A model generated the notes under the pieces. That model ran no database searches and had not been told where the DNA came from. It was given only the letters and a program-made list of their open reading frames with translations. The position numbers were made by a program, and so were the translations under genes. From contig UQUJ01000007.1 of the NCBI GenBank assembly GCA_900544195.1, positions 1 to 62,163 of the forward strand: 62,163 nt of DNA, in the 5' to 3' direction. Positions 1 through 8,187 of the stretch are shown here, piece after piece (position 1 is the stretch's first letter; each line of letters begins with the position of its first letter). This stretch comes from an uncultured Alistipes sp. (GTDB lineage: Bacteria > Bacteroidota > Bacteroidia > Bacteroidales > UBA932).

Positions 1-764
1 CCCCATCCATCTGGCAAGTTCTCATAATGCCCGTTATCACAAGGAGTGAAGTCGGGATTTATACGCTTCAAAAGTTCGATGGCAGGCTCATCATTGGGGT
101 TTTGTTGCACTAACTTTCCATGAATAGCGAGGTCGAGTATTTTGGATTTGGCTTGTTTGATAACTGTTTGCAAGTCCGATTTACCATGTTCTACTTGGTC
201 AATCAAAGCAAACCATTTCTCTATCTCCATTACAATACGTTGTTGCTCACTAAGAGGCGGTAAAGGAATAAAGGTATTTACAATTATTTCTTTTGATATA
301 TTGGGTTGCGCTCCGCCACCGCCTTTTGCGATAAACTCATTTCTTTGAGACAATAAGAAATAGAATAGGTACAATTGAATAATAGCATTAAACTCGATAC
401 AAGCGCAACATGCTTGATTAGTGGTAGCAGGAAATGTAAGTATTCCTAATTTCCCAATTGTTGCACCATACATTGCAATTAACACACTTCCGGTAGGATT
501 AATTTTAGCAGAAGAGTTTGCGACAGCTTCCTCTGTTATACTTTCTGGAATATACGAAATCAATCCATCATTTAATTCTCCTGTTTTAAGCCAAGGTATA
601 TTTCCACCATAATATGTTTTGTTTGAACGACTAGGAGTTCCGCCTGATTGCCAAGTGCCTACTTCGCCTAATGTTGTCCACACCCATCCCTCCGGCACCT
701 TAAACGGCACATTCTCATAATGGGGCGTATGTGTAGTTAAATTATAGTGTGCTGTAACCTTTTG
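1..764 (-). pseudogene. hsdS: Start-less type I restriction specificity (HsdS) cassette, partial
   Basis: Reading the minus strand, the frame encodes a target-recognition domain beginning around HYENVPFKVPEGW, followed by TTLGEVGTWQSGGTPS, then the conserved block PPLSEQQRIVMEIEKW and a helical spacer ending in ILDLAIHGKLVQQNP. A second HYENLPDGW motif, where the next recognition domain should start, is cut by the window edge. HsdS normally has a conserved N-terminal segment and an ATG before the first recognition domain. Here the frame opens after a TAG at 765-767 and has no ATG before the recognition domain. This is the form of a silent cassette in an invertible hsdS locus, or of a gene broken by recombination or assembly. 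Codon use is AT-richer than in the neighbours. HsdS identity is firm; silent-cassette status is inference. Confidence 0.82.
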
Positions 765-833
765 CTACAACACACCCAAAGGAATAATTATCTTCTCCTA
801 TATCCGCTTTACAATAATCTTCCGTTTTTATTG

Positions 834-841
834 TAATTTTG
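834..841 (+). promoter_or_regulatory. -7 element (TAATTTTG) for the ThrE-like exporter
   Basis: The sequence matches the Bacteroidetes TAnnTTTG -7 box and ends only four bases before the ATG at 846. If transcription starts the usual few bases downstream, the mRNA would be leaderless. No clear -33 TTTG is visible; TTTA at about 809 is the nearest candidate. Confidence 0.5.
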
Positions 842-845
842 CGTC

Positions 846-2087
846 ATGACAGTAACGGACAACACGACAGAGGTTTTGGAAGTCGCTTCGGTCGCAGGGC
901 ACATCCTGCTGGAGAACGGAGCCGAGATTTCCCGTGTAGAGGACACTATGGAACGGATCGCATCGCATTACGGGGTGGATTCCGGACATTTTTTCGTGCT
1001 CAGCAACGGCATATTCACAACCGGATCACTCGGGAAGTACGCCAATGTCGAGTTCATTCCTATTCGTGGAATCCAGCTTTCAAAAGTAGTCGCTGTCAAT
1101 AAGTTAAGTTACGAGATAGCAGCAGGGAAACACACCTTGCCAGAGGCCAGGCAACGGTTGGAAAGCATAAAAGACGCTCCTGTCAAACCGGCTTGGGAAC
1201 AAATCGCCGGATCTGCTTTTGGAGCAGCCGGTTTCTGCGCCGTGTTCGGCGGAGGGTTTATGGACTGCGCCGCTGACTTCGTGATCGGTGCGCTGCTCTA
1301 TGTATTCTGTCTCTTCGTAAGCGGTTCATTATCAAAAATTGTTGGAGGCATCTGCAACGCCCTCGTGGCCACAATACTCTGTCTCGCTTCCTACAGATTA
1401 GGATTCGGCGACAGCCTCAGCAACATCATCATCGGAGCGGTGATGCCGCTCATCCCCGGAGTTCCGTTCGTGAACGGAGTCCGGGATCTGGCCAATTCAG
1501 ACTACATCGCCGGGCTGACAAGGCTCACGGATGCGATGCTCGGATTCATCTGCATCGCCCTTGGCGTGAGTATCAGCTTCATAGCAGACGGATGGATATT
1601 CGGAGGAATGATAAAACTCAGCGGAATGACCATCAACCCGCAGACCGCCGGAATCATGTGGCAATGCCTTGCCGCGTTCGTCGGCACATTAGCCTTTGCG
1701 ATCCTGTTCGGAGCACCACGCAGACAGTATTTCACGGCAGGAGTGATCGGAGCCATCGGCTGGGTCATCTACCTGATGCTCACAAGGTTCTGCCACAGCG
1801 GACCGACAGTGGCAATCATCGCAGCGACCACAATAGTCTGCATCCTTTCACGCTTCGCGGCGGTAAGGGACAAATGCCCAAGCACGGTCTATCTACTCTG
1901 CGGAATATTCCCGCTCGTCCCTGGGGCCGGAATATTCTGGTTCACCTACTACCTCGTCTCAAGCCAGTTCTACCTCTCCGCTTCAGCAGGATTCACCGCT
2001 GTCAAAGGCGCGATAGCGATTGTGCTTGGTATCATCTTCGCGATGGAACTGCCGCAACGACTTTTCTCCGGAAAAAGGAAAGGCTAA
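846..2087 (+). CDS. Threonine/serine exporter family protein (fused ThrE/YjjP + YjjB-type)
   Basis: The 413-residue inner-membrane protein joins two domains that are separate in E. coli (YjjP and YjjB). The N-terminal part (about 10-245) opens with the family signature LLENGAEISRVEDTMERI and has several hydrophobic segments; the C-terminal part (about 265-405) is a second membrane bundle. Known members export small amino acids or, as YjjPB, succinate, so the substrate here is not decided by sequence. The ATG at 846 is the first in frame and lies four bases after a -7 box. The next gene is convergent, so this is a single-gene transcript. Confidence 0.85.
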   Translation: MTVTDNTTEVLEVASVAGHILLENGAEISRVEDTMERIASHYGVDSGHFFVLSNGIFTTGSLGKYANVEFIPIRGIQLSKVVAVNKLSYEIAAGKHTLPEARQRLESIKDAPVKPAWEQIAGSAFGAAGFCAVFGGGFMDCAADFVIGALLYVFCLFVSGSLSKIVGGICNALVATILCLASYRLGFGDSLSNIIIGAVMPLIPGVPFVNGVRDLANSDYIAGLTRLTDAMLGFICIALGVSISFIADGWIFGGMIKLSGMTINPQTAGIMWQCLAAFVGTLAFAILFGAPRRQYFTAGVIGAIGWVIYLMLTRFCHSGPTVAIIAATTIVCILSRFAAVRDKCPSTVYLLCGIFPLVPGAGIFWFTYYLVSSQFYLSASAGFTAVKGAIAIVLGIIFAMELPQRLFSGKRKG

Positions 2088-2548
2088 TCCTCAAACTCGA
2101 TATCGTGAGACGGCAAGGCCTTTTTCTTGCGGAAGACGACCCTCTCGCTCATAAAGAAGTTAAGTCCACCTGACACGCACAGCGCCAGAAGGTTACACCA
2201 CACGACATTCCACCGGAACATCCTCTGGATCAGAAGCAGGAAGGCCATCTTGACCAAGAACGCCCCGATGCAGGATAGATTGTAGCCGCCAAGATGTCGG
2301 AAGAACGACCTTCTGCTCCGACATGACACCCTGTCTTTCCAGATAAAGAAATATGCCACAGCGAAATTGGTCACGGCCGCGCACTCGAACGAGATAGCCG
2401 GGGAGATGATGTACTGGCCGAAATACGTGCTGAAAACCCATTTGGAGAAGACCCAAAGCACAACCGTGTCCACAATCGTCCCCAAAAGGCTCGACGCGGA
2501 AAACTCTGCGAATCTCTTGACTAATTTAAGCCACGGTCTGGTCATCAC
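2084..2548 (-). CDS. GtrA-like membrane protein
   Basis: The 154-residue protein has about four hydrophobic helices and the GtrA pattern: an N-terminal KRFAEFSASSLLGTIVDTVV segment, a middle AVAYFFIWKDRVSF-like stretch and a C-terminal NFFMSERVVF. GtrA proteins are small flippase-like carriers that help move lipid-linked sugars across the inner membrane for glycan decoration. No glycosyltransferase neighbour is present, so the partner is unknown. Its 3' end overlaps the exporter by four bases on the opposite strand, and it is divergent from the antiporter at 2677. Confidence 0.82.
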   Translation of the reverse strand: MMTRPWLKLVKRFAEFSASSLLGTIVDTVVLWVFSKWVFSTYFGQYIISPAISFECAAVTNFAVAYFFIWKDRVSCRSRRSFFRHLGGYNLSCIGAFLVKMAFLLLIQRMFRWNVVWCNLLALCVSGGLNFFMSERVVFRKKKALPSHDIEFED

Positions 2549-2589
2549 TCTCAGTTTCGGACGGCAAACTTACGGAAAAAACGTGAATA

Positions 2590-2623
2590 TTTGGATAAAA
2601 AGCCAATCTATTCAGTAAATTTG
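2590..2623 (+). promoter_or_regulatory. Promoter for the KefB-type antiporter
   Basis: A -33 TTTG at 2590-2593 and a -7 TAAATTTG at 2616-2623 are separated by 22 bases, close to the Bacteroidetes optimum. They precede the ATG at 2677 by about 54 bases, which supports choosing that start over the GTG at 2638. Confidence 0.6.
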
Positions 2624-2676
2624 TCGTTCAGCAAGCGGTGATTGCCGCGAATGAGACATTTAAAAACGAACGAACA

Positions 2677-4923
2677 ATGTCAGAAGAAATGAATATAGTC
2701 CGTGACCTCGCCGTGATTCTGATCTCGGCGGGAGTTTTCACGATAATTTCAAAGGCTCTCAAACAGCCTCTTATCATCGGCTATATCCTCGCTGGTTTTC
2801 TGATCGGCCCGAATGTCAGCTTCTTTCCTGGAATATCCAGCGAGGCCACCATGCACCAATGGTCGGAGATAGGCATCATATTCCTGATGTTCGGACTTGG
2901 TCTTGAGTTCAGCTTCAAGAAATTACTCAAGGTCGGCGGAAGCGCCATCGTCACGGCGGCGGTAAAATTCGTCGGCGTGTTCATCATCGGCTTCGTCACC
3001 GCACAGGCCCTTTCATGGAGCTTTATGGAAAGCGTCTTCCTCGGCGGTCTGCTGTCGATGTCCTCCACGATGGTCGTGCTGAAGTCCTACGAAGACCTTG
3101 GCCTTAAGAACAAGCCATACGCCGGAGTCGTGTTCGGAACGCTGGTCGTCGAGGATCTGATAGCGATACTGTTGATGGTGCTGCTCTCGACAATGGCCGT
3201 CTCACAATCCTTCGCGGGCAAGGAGCTGATAATGAATATAGCGAAGCTCGTTTTCTTCCTGATTCTTTGGTTCCTCGTCGGAATCTACGTTATCCCTACC
3301 CTGCTGAAAAAGGCCAAGGAATATCTCAACGACGAGATTCTCCTTATTGTCAGCATCGGCCTCTGCTTCGGAATGGTCGCATTGGCCACATCGGTCGGTT
3401 TCTCGTCCGCTCTCGGAGCCTTCGTCATGGGATCAATCCTCGCCGAAACCTCTGAAAGCGAACACATTGACCATGTCGTTGAGCCTATCAAGAACCTTTT
3501 CGGAGCCATATTCTTTGTCTCCGTCGGAATGATGGTCGCTCCGTCGGTGGTCGCCGAGCACTGGGCGATGATCCTTCTGCTCTCCATGATCGTCATAATC
3601 AGCCACATCATTTTCGCAGGAGCTGGTATAATCCTGACCGGCAAGGGTTTGGACAATGCCGTCCACACTGGGTTCAGCCTCGCGCAGCTCGGAGAGTTCG
3701 GATTCATCATCGCCGGAGTCGGCTGCACCCTCGGCGTGATGAGGGATTTCATCTATCCGGTGATCATAGCAGTCTCCGTCATAACAACGTTCACGACTCC
3801 GTTTATGATAAAGCTGGCGGATCCGTGCTATAATCTGTTAAACAAACGGTTACCGGCCAAATGGATCGACAGGCTCGCCCAGATGAACGACTCCGGCAAA
3901 CAGACCGCCGCCGAGCACAACGAATGGAAAACTCTGCTGAACGCCTATTTCACACGCATCGTCCTCTATGGCGTGATCCTGATAGCGATCTACATAGGAT
4001 CAAAGCTTTATCTCAGACCTGCTGTAGAGAAATTTTCCCCGGAGCTAAGCGTGACCATACATAAGGTTATCGAGGTCGGAATAACCCTTGCGGCGATGCT
4101 CCCGTTCCTTTTCGGTCTCGGAGTCCATTCCGGCTCCATCAGCAAATCCGCCCCTAAACTCCTGAAAGAGAAGCCGAGTAACATCTGGCCGTTGATGGGG
4201 CTGATCTTCGCGCGCTCATTCCTTGCCGTGGGAATCGTACTGGCTGTGTTGTCGTCATATTTCCACCTCGCAGGCTGGACGGTTCTGGCAATCTTCTTCG
4301 CCGGCATAATATTCATTCTCTTCGCCCGCCAGTCCATCCATAAATATTCAGCGTTGGAGATGCGTTTCCTTTCAAACTTCAATGAAAAGGAGGAGAATGA
4401 AAGGCGCAGCAAGCCGGTCGCTTCTTCCGTTAGCCAGAAACTCGCCGACTATGACGTTCACACAGAGACGCTTACCATCTCCCAGAATTCCACCTACGCC
4501 GGAAAGGCTCTCAAGGATATTCCTTTCAGGGCAGAAACGGGGGCGAACATCATCAAAATCACCAGAGGGTCAATGAATATGATCGTTCCGTCCGGTGATG
4601 TGTCGCTGTTCCCGGGCGACCAGATGCTCGCCGTCGGCACATCCGCCCAACTCGAATCCTTGAGGAATATGATGGCGTGCGCCGTCGCTCCGGAAATTCA
4701 GGACTCTGGAAATAGTTTCAAGATCGTGCCTGAGGCACTTACCGAGGAATCGTTCCTGACCGGAAAGACCCTACGCGGCACGAACCTCCGGAAATATCAC
4801 TGTATGGTCATCAGCGTGCTCAGGGGTTCAGAATTCATCACCAACCCGGAACCCGATTTCAGGTTCCAGGCCGGTGACACTGTCTGGATCGCCGGCAATC
4901 TGGCCGAGCTGGAGACCGTCTAG
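2677..4923 (+). CDS. CPA2-family cation:proton antiporter with C-terminal TrkA-C domains
   Basis: This protein of about 748 residues resembles KefB/KefC and related potassium or sodium:proton antiporters. About the first 385 residues form the Na_H_exchanger domain (QPLIIGYILAGFLIGPN, then MFGLGLEFSFKKLLKVGG, then ALGAFVMGSILAETSE). A second hydrophobic block follows at about 425-570, and two TrkA-C (RCK_C-like) segments lie at about 600-670 and 690-748. No TrkA-N nucleotide-binding domain is seen between them, unlike KefB/C, so gating is probably by a different ligand. The ATG at 2677 is chosen over the upstream GTG because of the promoter spacing. The stop codon overlaps that of the convergent DUF3298 gene within the palindrome CTAG. 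Confidence 0.88.
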   Translation: MSEEMNIVRDLAVILISAGVFTIISKALKQPLIIGYILAGFLIGPNVSFFPGISSEATMHQWSEIGIIFLMFGLGLEFSFKKLLKVGGSAIVTAAVKFVGVFIIGFVTAQALSWSFMESVFLGGLLSMSSTMVVLKSYEDLGLKNKPYAGVVFGTLVVEDLIAILLMVLLSTMAVSQSFAGKELIMNIAKLVFFLILWFLVGIYVIPTLLKKAKEYLNDEILLIVSIGLCFGMVALATSVGFSSALGAFVMGSILAETSESEHIDHVVEPIKNLFGAIFFVSVGMMVAPSVVAEHWAMILLLSMIVIISHIIFAGAGIILTGKGLDNAVHTGFSLAQLGEFGFIIAGVGCTLGVMRDFIYPVIIAVSVITTFTTPFMIKLADPCYNLLNKRLPAKWIDRLAQMNDSGKQTAAEHNEWKTLLNAYFTRIVLYGVILIAIYIGSKLYLRPAVEKFSPELSVTIHKVIEVGITLAAMLPFLFGLGVHSGSISKSAPKLLKEKPSNIWPLMGLIFARSFLAVGIVLAVLSSYFHLAGWTVLAIFFAGIIFILFARQSIHKYSALEMRFLSNFNEKEENERRSKPVASSVSQKLADYDVHTETLTISQNSTYAGKALKDIPFRAETGANIIKITRGSMNMIVPSGDVSLFPGDQMLAVGTSAQLESLRNMMACAVAPEIQDSGNSFKIVPEALTEESFLTGKTLRGTNLRKYHCMVISVLRGSEFITNPEPDFRFQAGDTVWIAGNLAELETV

Positions 4924-5750
4924 AACTTCACGAATTCAGGATTGAGATACGGTTTCAAGTCAATCCAGAAGACCGTAACCTCAATGATGCCTTCAGCGTA
5001 GCTCGCGATCTCGTAAGGCTGGTAGTACCAAGTCACTCCCGCGCCTGACACACCGCAATGTCCATTAGGAACCAGGCCTTCACTGAACATCACACTTTCA
5101 TTAATGTCTTCAACTCCCCTGTCCAACGCAAGCTTGGACTTGATCAATTCCGTTACCGGAGCGACATAGCCAGGCTTGAACAATTCGTTTTCCGTCACGA
5201 TCTCGCCAGTCTTCAGGTTGATGATGTCCGGAATCAGATAATGCATTCCGTGGGCTCCGCCAAGGTAGTTCTCGCTGTACACCTGGTAGGTCTGGAGATC
5301 CATGAACCCTTCCGCGAACTTTCCCTGAACGGTGTAGTACCAGTTGCAGGTCATCGCCGCGCTATAGTTATAGTCATAGTCTAATCCATTCTCCTTGGCG
5401 TAGGCGACAGCATCGTCGTAGACACTTCCCGCCTCCCTCTGGTAGTTGGCCATCAACGTGTCCGACACGGCATCGGAAGCCTCCTCCACCGAAAAACCGT
5501 CATATTTCTCTCCGAAACAAGCCTTTACGATAGAGTTGTTGATCTTCTTCTTCAAAGCGTTACCGCCCTCGAAGCTCTTGTAGTACTCGACAGAATGAAC
5601 TATTTGCACCGAAGCGGAGTCACTCTGCGCGAGCGTCTGCTCGTAAGTGTTGGCAAAAGTGGCGACCTCAGTCTCATTGTCAGAACAGGAAGCCAAGGTC
5701 AGGGTCAGGGCCATCGCGGCGACGGCGAATGGTAAAATTCTCTTATTCAT
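4920..5750 (-). CDS. DUF3298/RsiV-like domain lipoprotein
   Basis: The 276-residue protein begins with a lipoprotein signal, MNKRILPFAVAAMALTLTLASC, so it is probably anchored in the envelope. The rest fits the DUF4163 (about 55-150) plus DUF3298 (about 160-275) pair seen in RsiV and PdaC: the motif YLGGAHGMHYL precedes NLKTGEIVTENELF, and the C-terminal FWIDLKPYLNPEF is typical. In RsiV this module binds lysozyme as an anti-sigma factor. Here there is no transmembrane or sigma-binding segment, so it may be a lysozyme-binding or inhibitor-type lipoprotein, but this is inference. A long hairpin repeat lies directly upstream. Confidence 0.8.
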   Translation of the reverse strand: MNKRILPFAVAAMALTLTLASCSDNETEVATFANTYEQTLAQSDSASVQIVHSVEYYKSFEGGNALKKKINNSIVKACFGEKYDGFSVEEASDAVSDTLMANYQREAGSVYDDAVAYAKENGLDYDYNYSAAMTCNWYYTVQGKFAEGFMDLQTYQVYSENYLGGAHGMHYLIPDIINLKTGEIVTENELFKPGYVAPVTELIKSKLALDRGVEDINESVMFSEGLVPNGHCGVSGAGVTWYYQPYEIASYAEGIIEVTVFWIDLKPYLNPEFVKF

Positions 5751-5768
5751 CTCAAATAGTATTTGGTT

Positions 5769-5935
5769 TTAAGTAATCATTAAAAAAAATAACTAGAACA
5801 AATTGTATATCTTTATGGTCTATATTTCTTTTCTCATCAGTCGTGTACCTCCAGTACACTCCTTCTTCCAAAAGAAATCTATCCTCATAAATCTGACACA
5901 AAATTTAGTTCAACTTATTTTTCAACGCTTACTAA
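5769..5935. repeat. Long covarying hairpin repeat, copy 1
   Basis: The element is 167 bases, framed by TTAAGTAATC at the left and ACGCTTACTAA at the right. The arms pair along most of their length. The apex stem is GTGTAC (5843-5848) with GTACAC (5854-5859); further out TTTCTTTT pairs with AAAAGAAA and TTTATG faces CATAAA. CTCATCAGTC on the left and CTCCTTCTTC on the right are conserved in all copies but do not pair, so they look like a conserved internal loop. This copy lies between the divergent DUF3298 and NhaC genes. Confidence 0.8.
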
Positions 5936-5965
5936 GACAAAGATAAATATTATTCTGTAATTTAC

Positions 5966-5973
5966 TAAATTTG
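5966..5973 (+). promoter_or_regulatory. -7 element (TAAATTTG) for nhaC-like gene
   Basis: A perfect TAnnTTTG box ends nine bases before the ATG at 5983, leaving a leader of only a few bases. No convincing -33 box is visible upstream, where hairpin copy 1 ends at about 5935. Confidence 0.55.
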
Positions 5974-5982
5974 CAAAGTATT

Positions 5983-7275
5983 ATGGAACGAACTATCAAC
6001 AGACTGAAAATGAACGGCTGGCTGGCACTTAGCCCGTTGGCTGTTTTTCTTGTGACTTATCTGGTGTCGTCGCTGGTGGCTCACGACTTTTATAAGGTGC
6101 CGGTGGCGTCGGCGTTTCTGATCGCGTCGGTCTATGCGATGCTGATCACGAAAGGGGCTGTGGCTGAAAGGATAAGCATATTCTCAAGCGGTGCTGGCAA
6201 CAAGAATGTTCTGCTGATGATCTGGATATTCGTGATGGCGGGGGCATTTGCCACGACGGCCAAGGCGATAGGGAGCGTGGAAGCGACTGTCAATCTGACA
6301 CTTACTATCCTTCCGGGGAGATGGCTGCTGGCCGGACTGTTTCTGGCTTCCTGCTTCATTTCGATGTCAATCGGCACGAGTGTGGGAACGGTGGTGGCAC
6401 TGGTTCCAATCGCCTCAGGACTGGCTGAACAATCCGGACTGTCTTTGGCGATGCTGACCGGACTGATTGTCGGCGGAGCGTTTTTCGGGGACAATCTGTC
6501 TTTCATCTCAGACACGACAATCGCATCGACTACATCACAAGGCTGCTCGATGTCCGACAAGTTCAAGGCGAACATCTGGATCTGCGGACCGGCGGCTCTG
6601 ATAGTCACAGTCATCTACATCATCATCGGACTCAACCACGGAGCGACTCCAGAGATCGGAGAGATTGAATATGTCAAGCTCATTCCCTACCTGTCGGTCA
6701 TCGTGCTGGCACTGTGCGGACTGAATGTCCTGCTTGTACTCGGAATCGGCCTGCTGCTCAGCGCGGCGATCGGATTCGTGAACGGAATGACCTGGCTCGG
6801 ATTTCTCGGAAGTGTCGGGGACGGAATCGCCGGGATGGGCGAACTGATCATCGTGACAATGCTCTCGGGCGGAATGCTGGAACTGATCCGGCACAATGGC
6901 GGTATCGATTTCATCATCAAAGGTTTGACTAAAGGCATCAAAGGCAAGCGAGGAGCTGAGTTCAGCATAGCCGGGCTTGTCGGGCTGTCGAATTTCTGCA
7001 CGGCCAACAACACGATAGCGATTCTGACGACAGGTGACATCGCCCGGGACATCACCAAGAAATTCGGACTTGATCCGAGGAAATCAGCAAGCCTTCTGGA
7101 CACGTTCTCCTGCGTCGTACAGGGCATAATCCCTTACGGAGCGCAGCTGCTGATGGCTTCCGGATTCGCCGGGATCTCCGCCGCGGCGATTATTCCTTGC
7201 CTCTACTACCCGTTCGTGCTGTGCGTAGTGGCTTGTTTCTCAATCATATTCAGACTTCCTAAACGTTACTCATAA
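5983..7275 (+). CDS. NhaC-family Na+/H+ antiporter
   Basis: The protein has about 430 residues and roughly eleven membrane segments. Family features are SMSIGTSVGTVVALVPIASG around residue 130, GGAFFGDNLSFISDTTIAST around 165, and a C-terminal NNTIAILTTGDIARDI with SASLLDTFSCVVQGIIPYG. NhaC-type carriers exchange sodium (or organic acids) for protons across the inner membrane. The ATG at 5983 follows the -7 box; the in-frame TTG at 5971 lies inside that box and is rejected. The stop overlaps the start of the CDF gene (TAATG), so the two are translationally coupled. Confidence 0.85.
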   Translation: MERTINRLKMNGWLALSPLAVFLVTYLVSSLVAHDFYKVPVASAFLIASVYAMLITKGAVAERISIFSSGAGNKNVLLMIWIFVMAGAFATTAKAIGSVEATVNLTLTILPGRWLLAGLFLASCFISMSIGTSVGTVVALVPIASGLAEQSGLSLAMLTGLIVGGAFFGDNLSFISDTTIASTTSQGCSMSDKFKANIWICGPAALIVTVIYIIIGLNHGATPEIGEIEYVKLIPYLSVIVLALCGLNVLLVLGIGLLLSAAIGFVNGMTWLGFLGSVGDGIAGMGELIIVTMLSGGMLELIRHNGGIDFIIKGLTKGIKGKRGAEFSIAGLVGLSNFCTANNTIAILTTGDIARDITKKFGLDPRKSASLLDTFSCVVQGIIPYGAQLLMASGFAGISAAAIIPCLYYPFVLCVVACFSIIFRLPKRYS

Positions 7276-8168
7276 TGGACAGGACCGCAAAGGTAACATT
7301 CGTGACACTGGTCGGATCAGTTGTCAACATCATTCTGACAGTTTTCAAGATCTTCGCCGGTGTTCTTGGACGCTCAACCGCGATGATAGCGGACGGAATC
7401 CATTCACTGTCAGACCTTCTGAGCGACATCGTCGTGATAGTGTTCGTGAAGATTTCAGCCAAGGGCCGGGACAAGGACCACGACTACGGGCACGGGAAGT
7501 TCGAGACTTTCGCCACACTGATAATCAGCTTGATGCTGATCGTCGTGGCGGCCAATCTGATGTCCGGCGGCATAAACAAGATCCGCATGATTCTGGACGG
7601 AGGAGAAGTAAGTTCTCCCGGAATGATCGCTCTTTGGGCAGCCGTAGCGTCAATAGTCCTGAAAGAAATCCTTTACCGTTACACGATCATCCAAGGCAGG
7701 GCTCTTAACAGCCCGATGATGATAGCCAACGCCTGGCATCACCGTTCGGATGCTTTCTCGTCCGTTGGCTCACTGCTCGGAATCGCGGGAGCCATATTCC
7801 TTGGTGACAAATTCGTCATTCTTGACCCGATCACAGGTTGCGTCATCAGCATATTCATACTTGTGATGGCGGTGAAGATGTCTGTGCCGGCGATAAAGGA
7901 GCTTCTGGATGTGTCACTTCCGGACGATGTGGAGGAAAAGATCGAGGCCACGGCCAAATCCGTCAAAGGAGTGGTCGATCTTCACGAGCTGAAAACACGA
8001 CGCGAAGGGCCGGGAATAATAATGGAAGGCCACCTTGTGCTGGACTCCGACATCTCCCTCAAAGAAGCCCACAATATCTCCAAGAAGGTCGAGGAGTCCC
8101 TCCGCAAGGAATTCGGCCCTGAGACCCAGATCTCCCTTCACCTTGAGCCGGAGGATGACGCAGAGTAA
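7275..8168 (+). CDS. Cation diffusion facilitator (CDF) metal efflux transporter
   Basis: The 297-residue protein has the CDF layout: six membrane helices in about 1-200 and a cytosolic dimerisation domain at about 205-297. The metal-site motifs are visible as ADGIHSLSDLLSD (the first HxxxD) and NAWHHRSDAFSSVGSLLG (the second). A histidine and aspartate segment, DKDHDYGHGKFE, lies between them. CDF proteins export zinc, iron or manganese in exchange for protons. It is coupled by a one-base overlap to NhaC and convergent with a zinc/cadmium P-type ATPase, which suggests a shared metal-export role. The metal is not settled by sequence. Confidence 0.9.
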   Translation: MDRTAKVTFVTLVGSVVNIILTVFKIFAGVLGRSTAMIADGIHSLSDLLSDIVVIVFVKISAKGRDKDHDYGHGKFETFATLIISLMLIVVAANLMSGGINKIRMILDGGEVSSPGMIALWAAVASIVLKEILYRYTIIQGRALNSPMMIANAWHHRSDAFSSVGSLLGIAGAIFLGDKFVILDPITGCVISIFILVMAVKMSVPAIKELLDVSLPDDVEEKIEATAKSVKGVVDLHELKTRREGPGIIMEGHLVLDSDISLKEAHNISKKVEESLRKEFGPETQISLHLEPEDDAE

Positions 8169-8187
8169 GAGGAATCCGGGAATATTC

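Noticed and set aside
770..845. Short minus-strand frame resembling a protein end (KITIKTEDYCKADIGEDNYS)
   Set aside because: About 30 residues, no start, overlaps the exporter promoter, and no family is recognised; it could be chance.
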